Shown: piece after piece, positions 19,501-27,155 of the stretch | Layout of the letters: every line of letters starts with the position of its first letter | How positions within the stretch are numbered: position 1 is the first letter of the stretch | Assembly: GCA_051880395.1 (NCBI GenBank) | Contig: JBJENW010000297.1 | Coordinates: 1 to 45,732 of the forward strand | Direction of reading: 5' to 3' | From: JBJENW01 sp051880395 | GTDB taxonomy: Bacteria; Bacillota; Clostridia; Lachnospirales; Lachnospiraceae | Length of the DNA: 45,732 nucleotides | Position numbers and translations under genes: made by a program | Notes under the pieces: generated by a model | Seen by the model: only the letters and a program-made list of their open reading frames with translations | The model's database searches: none | Told to the model about the DNA's origin: nothing

Positions 19501-19631
19501 TTTTCTGCATAGGCCTGTGTGCTGCAAACACCACCCATTGCGCCCCCTGCCAGTGCCACGACCAGTGCACCTGCTACCATCTTGATCGAATATTTATTTT
19601 TAAATCTCTTTTCTAATTCTGCATACTTCAT
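16551..19631 (-). CDS. Surface protein with xxxLxxG heptad repeats (YhgE/EsaA-like)
   Basis: The 1026-residue protein has an N-terminal hydrophobic segment (about 18-42, ending QAYA), then an acidic linker and a beta-rich domain (about 100-300). From about residue 310 to 980 it is dominated by repeats with Leu and Gly seven residues apart (for example LADGAKDLRDGVKDYTDGA), rich in Ala, Gly and Ser. Such repeats occur in YhgE/Pip phage-receptor and EsaA-type proteins, where they form long extracellular rods. No C-terminal membrane span or LPXTG is present, unlike YhgE. Three units spaced exactly 117 bases apart contain a DG(S/K)H(Q/V)TGL motif. It lies 24 bases after an MMPL transporter gene, so the two probably act together at the envelope. 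Confidence 0.85.
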   Translation of the reverse strand: MKYAELEKRFKNKYSIKMVAGALVVALAGGAMGGVCSTQAYAEKKDSDKETEKTDEKEEELKEKLIDQLSDVAKDKKESKTDKEETVYVIADSNGESQDIIVSNWLKNHDKKEELTDTSDLDDIENVKGDETFTQNGDEITWQADGNDIYYQGTTDAEAPITEKITYYLDGKEISPEDLAGKSGKVTIHIDYTNNAQTEKEINGEKETLNVPFTVLTGMILNDDFTNIEIDHGKVISDGKNNVVVGMAMPGMAENLKVTQEDLKDGDTLPDSVEITADVKEFSLDMTMSIAVPLNEDTLDMDALSLDDLDEKMGDMTDATEQLTDGSGKLADGAKDLRDGVKDYTDGAAKIDGYLGDLKTGVSPLAEAVPTLSTGVGQLFSGAKSAKTAIDTINSGAQSLSQATGQLKDGAGTLKSGVSSVNDGANALLKGSKDLKKGAKTLSDGAGQVNKGAASVSSAVGEIHSGAGKLSTGAQSLKEGFYKEDGAVNGSKSLSDGAATLATGSKDLADGVKQVSDGSASLAENSKTLAAGAKQVSDGVSQLTGGLKDMLTQVNTLNTTVANLQQQQASFGYGSTDAAAADLTNAITDLTNTAASYAATGQLLFDVNQTLSTQAGIPMYMSMSGSSYGLSDAAGFKAALNAAGQGAYGGYVDQFVAAQSALAEKQANVSAVAAKAMQYAGVSGGVEAAQQIAGPLASGINGSGLSAESLDTLAAGAASVADGASQLQAGAEQLAAGAASASSGAASVRDGAATLSSGAASLHTGINALASGTKEVSEGLDTLNTGSGTLQKNLTGYKDANGKHVTGLCEATSQLAEGSKTLYKGTGDVVNGLAGTTKADGSHQTGLVEGTKALLTGSNTLEQGLVKMHGAVAGATNPDGSHQTGLAEGTAQLADGLGTLRDGLGTLDEKVPSLTAGVASLTSAVSQLKDGSAELVSNNSKLVDGASDLADGAKELSEGLEEFDEEAIQKLVDAYNGDVKDLTSRVKAVMDAGKEYKSYSGIADGQNGSVKFIIRTDAVKADEDDE
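16978..17240. repeat. Three direct repeats with a 117-base period
   Basis: Within the heptad-repeat gene, the sequence encoding DG(S/K)H(Q/V)TGL recurs starting near 16978, 17095 and 17212. The spacing is exactly 117 bases (39 codons) each time. The first two copies are nearly identical and the third is more diverged. They mark a recent or maintained duplication inside the rod region. Confidence 0.8.
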
Positions 19632-19655
19632 AATTTTATTCTCCTTTCTTCGACT

Positions 19656-21761
19656 CTACTGATTCTTCTGCTCTGTAATGACCTTTGAATTTTTATCAAT
19701 AAACCCTTTACTCGTCTTACAGATTACTTTATCAAAAATCATAAACATAGACGGCAATACCGTTAATACAACGACCATACTGATGATCGCACCTCGTGAG
19801 ATCAAGGTACATAAGGAACTGATCATATCAATACTGGAGTAAACACCGACACCGATCGTTGCTGCAAAGAAACTCAATGCACTGACCACGATCGACTGTG
19901 CGGAGGATGCTAACGCAGTTGTGATCGCCTCACGTTTGTCTGCACCGTCAAAGCGTGCTTTTTTATATTTTGTTGTCATTAAGATCGCATAATCGACAGT
20001 CGCACCCAGCTGAATGGTACCGATGACGATCGAAGCGATAAACGGTAAGATCGTCCCCGTATAATACGGAATACCCATGTTGATAAAGATGGCAAACTCA
20101 ATGACACATACTAAGATGATCGGTAGTATCAAGGATCGAAATACAAATGCAATGATCAAAAAGATCAGACCGATCGATACTGCACTGACCGTCTTAAAGT
20201 CTTTATCCGTGATCGTGATCAAATCCTTTGTACAAGGAGCCTCACCGATGAACATTCCTTTTGAATCATATTTTTTTACGATTTTTTTCAATTCGGTACA
20301 CTGTTCGTTTACCTCATCGGTGGCTGTTTTGTATTTTGAACTTACCAGCATCATCTGATAATGATCACTTTCCATTACCTCTAAAACCTCTTTCGGAAGC
20401 ATTTTCTTCGGAAAGTTCTGTCCACAGATGGCATCAAGTGCAAGCGTCTGTTTGACACCTTTCACATTATTGATCTCGTTGATCATATTGCTGGCATCTT
20501 TTGCACTCATATTAGGGTCACACAGAATCATATGCGTGGCTCCCATATCAAAGTCTTCCTCCAGACGGTCATTTGCCATACAACTCTCTAAATCCTTTGG
20601 AAGCGTACCGGCCAGATCGTAATACACACTGGTGTGCGTATATCCATAAATGATCGGAACTGCAACAATAATCGTTAGTACAGCTATAACCGGATAATGT
20701 TTTGTAATAAATCCTGCAAACTTATCCATATTCGGCACCAATGCTTTGTGTCTGGTTTTTTCAATCGGCTTATCGAAGATCAAAATCATGGACGGTAAAA
20801 TCGTAACACAGCCAATAACACCGATGACTACACCTTTTGCCATCACCACACCAAGGTCAAGTCCTAACGTAAATGTCATAAAGCACATAGCCAAAAATCC
20901 TGCCACTGTTGTGATCGAACTTCCGACGACAGATCCGAGTGTATTGGATACTGCATGTGACATCGCCCGTTTCTTATCACCCGGGAAACGCTCTTTATTA
21001 TCCTCATAACTGTGCCACAGAAAGATGGAGTAATCCATGGTAACTCCTAACTGTAAAACAGCTGCAAGTGCCTGCGTGATAAAGGAAATTTCACCTGAAA
21101 CAAAGTTTGTTCCTAAATTGTATACGATCGCCATGCCGATACTTAAAAGCATAAATACCGGAACCAAAAACGAATCCATCGTAATCGCCAACACAATGAT
21201 ACAAAGAATTCCTGCGATCAACACATACACCGGAACCTCTTTTAACGAAATATTTTTCATATCCGTTACGGTTGCAGACATACCGCTGAGCAAACATTGT
21301 TTATCTGTCAAACCTCGAATTTCTGCGACTGCATCCAGTGTTTCATCTGCCGACATGGATGTTTCAAACATGACCATCAAAAGTGACTCATTTTTTTCTT
21401 TGTTCTGTAAGATTTCCTGTACGTCTTTTGGCATTACCTCAATCGGGATTCTTCCCTGCGTAACAGAATCATACGAAAGAACCGTTTTGACATGCTCGAC
21501 CTCTTTGATCTGATCTGTCAGATTCTGCACTTCCTTTTCATTCATGCCATCCACGACACATATCGAAAACGCTCCTGCCCCAAACTCATCCAGCATGATA
21601 TCCTGGCCCTTCATCGTCTCCAGATCTCCCGGAAGATAGGACAGAATGTCATAATTGACTCTGGTATGAAAATACCCAAGCGCCGCCGGAATCAGCAAGA
21701 GAAAGCTGAGTATCAAAATCGGTACTCTGAATTTTACGACTTTCTTTCCAAACTTAATCAT
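19656..21761 (-). CDS. MMPL/RND-family transporter
   Basis: The 701-residue protein has the two-fold repeat of RND-type proteins. Each half begins with a membrane span, followed by a large extracellular loop (about 35-170 and 390-520) and five further spans. The helix following each loop contains the GxxxDYxIxL pattern (LGVTMDYSIFL and LGATVDYAILM) with the proton-relay Asp. It resembles MmpL/YdfJ-like exporters of lipids or drugs. An upstream extension of the frame to 21818 is open, but ATG 21761 follows AAAGGAG at seven bases. A probable TetR operator lies 42-60 bases upstream. The downstream heptad-repeat protein probably works with it. The substrate is unknown. Confidence 0.9.
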   Translation of the reverse strand: MIKFGKKVVKFRVPILILSFLLLIPAALGYFHTRVNYDILSYLPGDLETMKGQDIMLDEFGAGAFSICVVDGMNEKEVQNLTDQIKEVEHVKTVLSYDSVTQGRIPIEVMPKDVQEILQNKEKNESLLMVMFETSMSADETLDAVAEIRGLTDKQCLLSGMSATVTDMKNISLKEVPVYVLIAGILCIIVLAITMDSFLVPVFMLLSIGMAIVYNLGTNFVSGEISFITQALAAVLQLGVTMDYSIFLWHSYEDNKERFPGDKKRAMSHAVSNTLGSVVGSSITTVAGFLAMCFMTFTLGLDLGVVMAKGVVIGVIGCVTILPSMILIFDKPIEKTRHKALVPNMDKFAGFITKHYPVIAVLTIIVAVPIIYGYTHTSVYYDLAGTLPKDLESCMANDRLEEDFDMGATHMILCDPNMSAKDASNMINEINNVKGVKQTLALDAICGQNFPKKMLPKEVLEVMESDHYQMMLVSSKYKTATDEVNEQCTELKKIVKKYDSKGMFIGEAPCTKDLITITDKDFKTVSAVSIGLIFLIIAFVFRSLILPIILVCVIEFAIFINMGIPYYTGTILPFIASIVIGTIQLGATVDYAILMTTKYKKARFDGADKREAITTALASSAQSIVVSALSFFAATIGVGVYSSIDMISSLCTLISRGAIISMVVVLTVLPSMFMIFDKVICKTSKGFIDKNSKVITEQKNQ

Positions 21762-21802
21762 CCTAATTCTCCTTTCCCGCCTGTCACATATCTGTCTGTG
21801 AT

Positions 21803-21821
21803 CTAGTGCACTGTACACTAG
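21803..21821. promoter_or_regulatory. Probable TetR operator upstream of the MMPL gene
   Basis: CTAGTG-7 bases-CACTAG is a perfect 19-base inverted repeat located 42 bases before the MMPL start codon. It is of the size bound by TetR-family dimers, and a tetR gene lies just upstream. A looser look-alike (ATCTAGT, six bases, GTACTAT) lies at about 22004-22023. The assignment to the neighbouring TetR is inference. Confidence 0.55.
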
Positions 21822-21897
21822 TGGCTGGTTTACATTTCTGATTATTTATCGGTATGTCCAAAATTTTTTTTGAACCTCTCTTTGTTTTACAGTATAA

Positions 21898-21934
21898 AAA
21901 AAAAGACCGGATCTGAACATATCCAATCTTTTTT
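21898..21934 (-). terminator. Intrinsic terminator after tetR
   Basis: An A/T-rich stem (AAAAAGA pairing with TCTTTTT, and GGAT with ATCC) with an eight-base loop is followed on the minus strand by a T-run. It lies about 95 bases downstream of the tetR stop and separates that unit from the MMPL unit. Confidence 0.7.
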
Positions 21935-22026
21935 CTTTGTATGAGTGAATTATACATTTCGACCTTTTTGTCTATTTCCATTTTACACCGATTTCAAATT
22001 GTATATCTAGTTCGTATGTACTATCG

Positions 22027-22629
22027 TCATCCAGTACCATCATCCTCTAAAACATCCGCTACCGAATGGTGCATCAGATACATATAGATCGATGCCATCT
22101 CTTTTGCATCCACTGCCATCTCCTCTTTCAGCCATGTCATGAAAATATACGTCATCGACTGTGCATAGTATTCCGCTAAATGCTGTGTCGTCAACCACTT
22201 TGATTTTTTTGCTTCGCGCTTCAGATTATTTCCAAAAATGTCTTCGAGCACATCCTGAATACATTTTCGTACAATATCTTCAAATGAATTCTGTCCCTCT
22301 GTCTTTGACACTTTACAATAAAAGTCTTTTTCCTTTTCCATACTGGTAAACATCAAAATAAGCGCCTGATCGATCATCCCGTTTAAGATCAACGGACGGG
22401 TCGGATCCAGGATTTCTGTTTTTATGATCCATTCCAGTAACTCATATTTATCCTGAAAATGGTTATAGAAAGTCGGACGGATCACACCTGCACGATCCGT
22501 GATCGCTTTGATCGTAATTTTTTCCAACGACTGCTTCGCTGCAAGCTCTTTAAAACTCTCCGCAAGTAGTTGGTCCACCATTCCTCTACTTCCCTGATTT
22601 ATCATATTTTTCTGCATCCTTCCATCCAT
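22027..22629 (-). CDS. TetR/AcrR-family transcriptional regulator
   Basis: The 200-residue protein has an N-terminal TetR helix-turn-helix at about residues 20-68 (ITIKAITDRAGVIRPTFYNH is the recognition region) and an all-helical C-terminal ligand and dimer domain. It resembles the TetR subgroup with an AcrR-like C-terminus found in Firmicutes. It is the last gene of a unit with rrf2 and an 86-residue protein (gaps of 18 and 24 bases). An inverted repeat that could be its operator lies before the MMPL gene, so it probably represses the MMPL/heptad-repeat/MntP-like unit and derepresses on binding a lipophilic ligand. Confidence 0.9.
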   Translation of the reverse strand: MDGRMQKNMINQGSRGMVDQLLAESFKELAAKQSLEKITIKAITDRAGVIRPTFYNHFQDKYELLEWIIKTEILDPTRPLILNGMIDQALILMFTSMEKEKDFYCKVSKTEGQNSFEDIVRKCIQDVLEDIFGNNLKREAKKSKWLTTQHLAEYYAQSMTYIFMTWLKEEMAVDAKEMASIYMYLMHHSVADVLEDDGTG

Positions 22630-22647
22630 TTTTCAATGCTGTCAGCC

Positions 22648-22908
22648 TCAAAACCAGTGCATGATATTATTTAATTCTTTTGCCTTTTTCATAATTTCCG
22701 CCTGATTCTGTTGTAAATAAATCTGAAGCTGCGCGATTTCCTCTTCGCTGTACCCCTTACTCGAATGGATCGTTCCCGCAGGCAATGTTCCCTCTGCCAC
22801 ATCGAGTCCGTTTCCATTCTCTCTTTCAAATCGTACTTGAATCAATCGTTCTCCATTTTTTACCAGTACACCAGAGAACGTCAGTTTCACTTCTTCCTTC
22901 TCATTCAT
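22648..22908 (-). CDS. Small protein of unknown function, 86 residues
   Basis: I do not recognise this protein. The N-terminal half is predicted to be beta-strand rich (EVKLTFSGVLVKNGERLIQV). The C-terminal half is one long amphipathic helix (SEEEIAQLQIYLQQNQAEIM). It has no signal peptide or membrane span. The Shine-Dalgarno sequence GAGGG is only three to five bases from the ATG, which is weak. It is placed between rrf2 and tetR with short gaps, which supports that it is real and cotranscribed. Confidence 0.65.
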   Translation of the reverse strand: MNEKEEVKLTFSGVLVKNGERLIQVRFERENGNGLDVAEGTLPAGTIHSSKGYSEEEIAQLQIYLQQNQAEIMKKAKELNNIMHWF

Positions 22909-22932
22909 ACGCCCTCATTTCCCGAAACATTC

Positions 22933-23367
22933 CTAAATCGTATATGTCCCGCCTTTGTTCCGGCTCAGCTCTACTAAATCTGCAAGTGTAATGTGATCTG
23001 TCACATCCTGGATCGCATCACTGATCTTTTGCCATACATAAATCGTCACACAGTCCGCATAATGTGGACACTGATTGACTTCATCTTCCAGGCAGGATAC
23101 CAACGCCAGTTTTCCTTCTGTATGATGCAAAATTGTCGATACGGTATAGTCTTCTGGTCTCATGGACAATAAATAACCGCCCTGTGGCCCGCGGATTCCT
23201 TTTAAGAGCCCTGCCTTCGTCAGACCCGGAATGATCTGCTCTAAGTATTTATCGGACAATCCCTGTCTTTTCGCAATATCTTTGATCCGAACCGGTTTTC
23301 CGCTCGTATCCAAAGCAATATCGAGCATCAAACGCAGTGCGTAGCGTCCTTTAGTTGAAATTTTCAT
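22933..23367 (-). CDS. Rrf2-family regulator with a three-cysteine cluster site
   Basis: The 144-residue protein has the Rrf2 winged helix (MKISTKGRYALRLMLDIA start, then IKDIAKRQGLSDKYLEQIIP) and three cysteines, Cys92, Cys100 and Cys106, in the pattern C-x7-C-x5-C. Related members (IscR, NsrR, RsrR) bind iron-sulfur clusters through three cysteines in this region. It may therefore sense iron-sulfur status, oxygen or nitric oxide. The ATG at 23367 follows AAAAGGAG; a GTG four codons upstream sits too close to it. No isc or suf genes are adjacent, so targets are unknown. Confidence 0.88.
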   Translation of the reverse strand: MKISTKGRYALRLMLDIALDTSGKPVRIKDIAKRQGLSDKYLEQIIPGLTKAGLLKGIRGPQGGYLLSMRPEDYTVSTILHHTEGKLALVSCLEDEVNQCPHYADCVTIYVWQKISDAIQDVTDHITLADLVELSRNKGGTYTI

Positions 23368-23541
23368 ACGTTTTTCCACTCCTTTTCTCTTCCTGCATCC
23401 CAGAATCTGCCTGTGCGGCCGTTTCCGAAATACTAATACTTTTCGCCTAGTTATCCGCTATTCTTAATATACTACAAATTCTATTTTTTTTCTAGTACAT
23501 CCTTCAAAAAATAACAATTATAACAATCCGCCATTTTTCTA

Positions 23542-23570
23542 TTAACGAATCATTTTTTCTGTGGTACACT
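23542..23570 (+). promoter_or_regulatory. Promoter of the PHP phosphatase gene
   Basis: TTAACG (23542-23547), a 17-base spacer and TACACT (23565-23570) lie about 25 bases before the ATG at 23595. AAAGGAG is present seven bases before the ATG. The rrf2 gene is divergent from here, but no equally clear promoter was found for it. Confidence 0.6.
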
Positions 23571-23594
23571 GAGAAAAAAGAAAGGAGTTTTTTC

Positions 23595-24407
23595 ATGAAA
23601 CCAAATTTTCTCTCAGATTTTCATATGCACTCTGCTTTCTCTTTTGACGGACGTGTTCCACTCAATGAGATTTGCGAGCAAGCCATCGCGGTCGGACTAG
23701 ATGAGATCGCGATTACCGATCATGCCGACCTTTACGCCGGCAAACCATTGTCCTATCGTTTGGACGCAGATACACTCTATCCACAACTTGCCGCTGTCAA
23801 AGAACAATATAAAGACCAACTGACCGTGCGTATCGGTGTCGAACTCGGCCAGCCGCAGCGAAACCCGAAAGAGGCCGCACGCCTTCTTTCCGACTACCCA
23901 CTCGACTTTGTCATCGGCTCCATCCACAATATGGAACAGGATTACGACATCTATTTTTACGACTACACGCGCATCGACTGCTATGAGATGTACGGCCGCT
24001 ATCTGAACTGGATGCAGGAACTTGCAGAAGGCTATGACTTCGATGTACTCGGTCATGTCACCTATCCGCTCCGCTACATGGCAGATGTCGGCATCCGTCT
24101 GGACCTGACCCGCTATGAAGCGCAATTTCGCACACTGTTTACAACCGTCATCAAACGCCAGAAAGGAATCGAATTAAACCTCTCCGGTCTGTATCAGACC
24201 ATCGGGGAAACCATGCCGTCCCTTCCTCTGTTACAGTTATACAAAGACTGTGGGGGAACGATCATTACGCTCGGTTCTGATGCACACTATGTTGAACGCA
24301 TCGGCGCAAATGTCCAGACCGGGATCGAACTGCTCAAAAAAGCCGGTTTTTCTTCTTATTGCACGTTTGAAAACCGCACGCCTGTCTTTCACCCGATTGC
24401 CGACTAG
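23595..24407 (+). CDS. PHP-domain histidinol-phosphatase-like protein
   Basis: The 270-residue PHP-fold metal-dependent phosphatase has the full set of metal-binding motifs: DFHMHSAFSFDG (residues 8-19), TDHADL, a GVELG segment, GSIHNMEQDYD, LGHVTYPLRYM and GSDAHYVERIG near the end. It is closest to the HisK/HisJ family that hydrolyses histidinol phosphate in Gram-positive bacteria. No other histidine genes are nearby, so a different phosphomonoester substrate remains possible. The gene is isolated on the plus strand, with its own promoter and a terminator shared with the convergent gene. Confidence 0.85.
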   Translation: MKPNFLSDFHMHSAFSFDGRVPLNEICEQAIAVGLDEIAITDHADLYAGKPLSYRLDADTLYPQLAAVKEQYKDQLTVRIGVELGQPQRNPKEAARLLSDYPLDFVIGSIHNMEQDYDIYFYDYTRIDCYEMYGRYLNWMQELAEGYDFDVLGHVTYPLRYMADVGIRLDLTRYEAQFRTLFTTVIKRQKGIELNLSGLYQTIGETMPSLPLLQLYKDCGGTIITLGSDAHYVERIGANVQTGIELLKKAGFSSYCTFENRTPVFHPIAD

Positions 24408-24440
24408 TGTACTGACATGTTCGTACAAATGTCGTATGCC

Positions 24441-24478
24441 AAAAGGAAACTCGCGAATCTCTGCAAGTTTCCTTTTTT
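24441..24478. terminator. Bidirectional intrinsic terminator
   Basis: AAAAGGAAACT pairs with AGTTTCCTTTT across a loop of about fourteen bases, with a T-run on the plus strand and A-run on the other. It serves the plus-strand PHP gene and the minus-strand 76-residue protein gene whose stop codon is at 24480. Confidence 0.85.
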
Positions 24479-24479
24479 C

Positions 24480-24710
24480 TTATTCATCAAATTCTACCGT
24501 TACAAAAAAACCCTTTGGTGTTTCCTTGATATCGACCACTTTTCCCTCTCGGGATTTTAAGCGTTCGCTAAATGTATAGTTTGCCGACATCGCATACGCT
24601 TTTCCTAGTGTATAAAAGTATGAAGTCGGCAATTTTCCTTCTGTCACAGGCAGTACCTGCCCTACTTCTAGTAATCCCGTTCGTTCCATCTTAAATTCCA
24701 TCTGTCTCAT
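24480..24710 (-). CDS. Small conserved-looking protein of unknown function, 76 residues
   Basis: I do not recognise this protein. It is likely a small beta-rich cytoplasmic protein, with SREGKVVDIKETPKGFFVTV as a clear strand-turn-strand at its C-terminal end. There is no signal or membrane span. AAAGGA is about eleven bases before the ATG, just after the stop codon of the DUF308 gene. It is the last gene before the shared terminator. Confidence 0.65.
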   Translation of the reverse strand: MRQMEFKMERTGLLEVGQVLPVTEGKLPTSYFYTLGKAYAMSANYTFSERLKSREGKVVDIKETPKGFFVTVEFDE

Positions 24711-24725
24711 TTTTCTCTGCTTCCT

Positions 24726-25298
24726 TTATTCCCGCCATGTCGTGTCTACGGCATTGGCATCTTGTTCAAATTCTTTTAACACACGATCTGCTTTCGCTGC
24801 CACAAAAAAGTCACTCACACCATCATAGACAAGTATGGCACCGATGAACATCATTCCGATCTTTACAACACCGAGTGCATTGCACATTAAGATCAATGCG
24901 AAAATAATGTTGCACACCGCGCAAAGCATACCAAACCACCAGCTGCTGGCACCGCTTTCTTTCACACGCCATGCCATTGCTGCGTCCTGAATGCCATGCA
25001 AAAGCAGTAAAAATCCAATGATGATCGGAATCAACGCCTGAATGCTCTGCGGTTTCACAAAAATCCAGAGACCGATCAAAAACTCCAGTCCTCCGAGTAC
25101 GCAGACAAATGTCGGCGCATGCTTTTGCAGAAACCGAATCACACGTTCTGCGCCCATGACAATGAAAATGAGTGCCAGGACACGACAGATGATCGATGTG
25201 ATCTTCAGCGGCCAGATGATAAATGCCAACCCTAGTACAATGCAAAGTACTGCAGAAAGCATCACCTGTGATTTCAATGAATTCATAAATTCTTTCAA
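24726..25298 (-). CDS. DUF308 (HdeD-like) integral membrane protein
   Basis: The 190-residue protein has about six hydrophobic spans with small repeated loops (IWPLKITS, LWIFVKPQSIQALIPI, LLLHGIQDAAMAWRVK), as in the DUF308/HdeD family of small membrane proteins. The biochemical role of that family is not established beyond the acid-stress link of HdeD in enteric bacteria. The frame opens earlier, but TTG at 25298 has AAAGGAG eight bases upstream and gives MKEFMNSLKSQ. The ATG at 25286 is the alternative. It follows the glutamate-cysteine ligase gene by 14 bases. Confidence 0.78.
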   Translation of the reverse strand: MKEFMNSLKSQVMLSAVLCIVLGLAFIIWPLKITSIICRVLALIFIVMGAERVIRFLQKHAPTFVCVLGGLEFLIGLWIFVKPQSIQALIPIIIGFLLLLHGIQDAAMAWRVKESGASSWWFGMLCAVCNIIFALILMCNALGVVKIGMMFIGAILVYDGVSDFFVAAKADRVLKEFEQDANAVDTTWRE

Positions 25299-25312
25299 TA
25301 TTCTTTCTCCTT

Positions 25313-26557
25313 TTAACAACTGATCTGATGCATCTCATGCGCAAGTTCAGCCAGTGTACAACGCTGTTCTACCAACTCTTCCAGTGGTTCCAAAAATGCT
25401 TCTTCCTGTACCGGAAGACCGCGTTTTGCTGCCGCGACCACTTTCTTTGCCGCCGCGTCCGCCGGAATTCCATAAACACTTGCCTGATATCCCTCACGAA
25501 CCAGCGCATCTCTTGCATCCGTAATCTCTCTTTCCTGTAAAACCGTAAATGTCTCCTCCATTTCTCTCAAAGAGGATTCATTATAAAAAATTCCTTTGAT
25601 CAATGCTGTAAACGCGATCGCATATTCTTGCGGCATACTGTCCGCGCAGCAGATTTCAATATATTGTTTCGTGCGCACCTGCGGAAATACGGTATCCAGC
25701 AGATACGCCGCCTCTGTCTTCTTTAATTCTTTATCCGCATAATAGGCATCGGCTGTCTGACGAAACAAAATTTTTGTCTCGCCGTCCTGAAAGATCAAAA
25801 TCGGCTGTCTCGTATAAATATACTCTGCATATCTGTCAAACCCGAACGTTTTATCAAAGATTCCCTCCGGAATTCCACAACGGGACGCATCGACCTGCCC
25901 CATCAACCGTTCACGCAGCAGATGCTGATTATACGGCTGTCCTTCATAAACCGGCGCATTGTCTGTCAACAGCGATAAAATCGGGCTTAACACACAAGCC
26001 AGCCGGAATTTGCGGATGTAATCTTTCTCATCTTCATAATCGATCGACACCCTCGTATTTGCCGTCGCGCGCATCATCTGGACACCAAACGGCCCCGTCT
26101 CTTTAAAATATGCATTCATATACTCATATCGTCTGTTCGGCACAAGCTTCAATGTATCTGCTGTCGCGATCGGCTGATATCCAAATGTTTCTAACGTATA
26201 GCCGTCTTTTTTTGTCACACACTGAAATTTCTTTACAAATTTCTCGTAGATCTTCTGCACCTGTGCAATTGATTCCTGTGGAAAAATACGAACCTCCAAC
26301 TGTGCGGCCGCTTTGAGACTGACCGCAAATTCTTCATTAAAAAAACCTTTCACAAAGCCTTCCTCATCATAAGAAGGAACCCCTGATTCCATCATTTTAT
26401 GCATGACCCCCGTCAGCTCCTCATAGGACACATTTTTGCGGTTTCGTTTTAACACAAAATGTTCCAGTTCCATTCCGATTTGAAATTCCTGTCTCTGCGT
26501 ACATCCTTCATTCAAATAATCTGCGATCGTCTGTTTGTTTCCCTCTGTTTGATTCAT
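25313..26557 (-). CDS. GCS2-type glutamate-cysteine ligase
   Basis: The 414-residue protein belongs to the plant-type/EgtA-like glutamate-cysteine ligase family, which joins glutamate and cysteine through the gamma-carboxyl with ATP. Visible motifs are IGMELEHFVL (residues 28-37), the LEVRIFPQ strand, and a conserved block near residues 163-180, MMRATANTRVSIDYEDEKDY, that carries active-site Arg and acidic metal-binding residues. No glutathione synthetase lies nearby, so gamma-glutamylcysteine itself may be the product used. The gene sits 110 bases after ybaK in the long lipid/tRNA/DNA-repair run. AGAAAGGG lies very close to the ATG. Confidence 0.82.
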   Translation of the reverse strand: MNQTEGNKQTIADYLNEGCTQRQEFQIGMELEHFVLKRNRKNVSYEELTGVMHKMMESGVPSYDEEGFVKGFFNEEFAVSLKAAAQLEVRIFPQESIAQVQKIYEKFVKKFQCVTKKDGYTLETFGYQPIATADTLKLVPNRRYEYMNAYFKETGPFGVQMMRATANTRVSIDYEDEKDYIRKFRLACVLSPILSLLTDNAPVYEGQPYNQHLLRERLMGQVDASRCGIPEGIFDKTFGFDRYAEYIYTRQPILIFQDGETKILFRQTADAYYADKELKKTEAAYLLDTVFPQVRTKQYIEICCADSMPQEYAIAFTALIKGIFYNESSLREMEETFTVLQEREITDARDALVREGYQASVYGIPADAAAKKVVAAAKRGLPVQEEAFLEPLEELVEQRCTLAELAHEMHQISC

Positions 26558-26666
26558 ACCCTTTCTCTCCCATCTTCCCTCATACTTTGCACAGCAAAAA
26601 CCCCTTTTTGCCGTTCTCCCAATTGTTTCCTGTTCTGCTCTATACTGATGGTGTCGCCCGAGCTGT

Positions 26667-27155
26667 CTATTTTGCGGAATGCATCGTGATTTCTTCCATT
26701 ATCACAGGAATCGCTTTGCAAAGGTCATCCGGTGACAATGCAATACTTGTTCCGATCCTACCGCCGCTGATATATATTTTATCGTAAGAAAGTGCCGATT
26801 TATGAAGTACTGTCGGAAATTGTTTTTTCATTCCGAGCGGAGAACAGCCGCCGCGCACATATCCGGTAATTTTCGTGATATCCTTCACAGGAATCATCGA
26901 CACCGATTTCTCCCCCACGGCTTTCGCTGCTTTCTTTAAATCCACTTCCTCTGCGATCGGTATGACAAATACATAAAATCCGCCGCTTTTCCCCTGCATG
27001 ACAAGCGTTTTAAACGACTGTTCCACCGGCGCTCCCGTCGCTTCTGCTGTATGCAGTCCATCAATAAACTCGTCACATTCATAAGTTAAAATTTCATAGG
27101 AAATCTTTTTTTGGTCCAGCATACGCATCGCATTTGTCTTTAATTCTTTTCCCAT
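26667..27155 (-). CDS. ybaK: Cys-tRNA(Pro)/Cys-tRNA deacylase YbaK/EbsC
   Basis: This is a trans-editing enzyme that hydrolyses mischarged Cys-tRNA(Pro). The 162-residue protein has the family length, the conserved lysine in QSFKTLVMQG (Lys49) and the motif GYVRGGCSPLGMKKQFP (about 98-114). Its ATG overlaps the end of nfo by 16 bases, suggesting translational coupling. It is likely cytoplasmic and monomeric or dimeric. The assignment is robust. Confidence 0.93.
   Translation of the reverse strand: MGKELKTNAMRMLDQKKISYEILTYECDEFIDGLHTAEATGAPVEQSFKTLVMQGKSGGFYVFVIPIAEEVDLKKAAKAVGEKSVSMIPVKDITKITGYVRGGCSPLGMKKQFPTVLHKSALSYDKIYISGGRIGTSIALSPDDLCKAIPVIMEEITMHSAK

Noticed and set aside
26594..26611. 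GCAAAAA-cccc-TTTTTGC hairpin between ybaK and the glutamate-cysteine ligase gene
   Set aside because: The stem is almost all A-T and no T-run follows on the minus strand. It is not convincing as a terminator.
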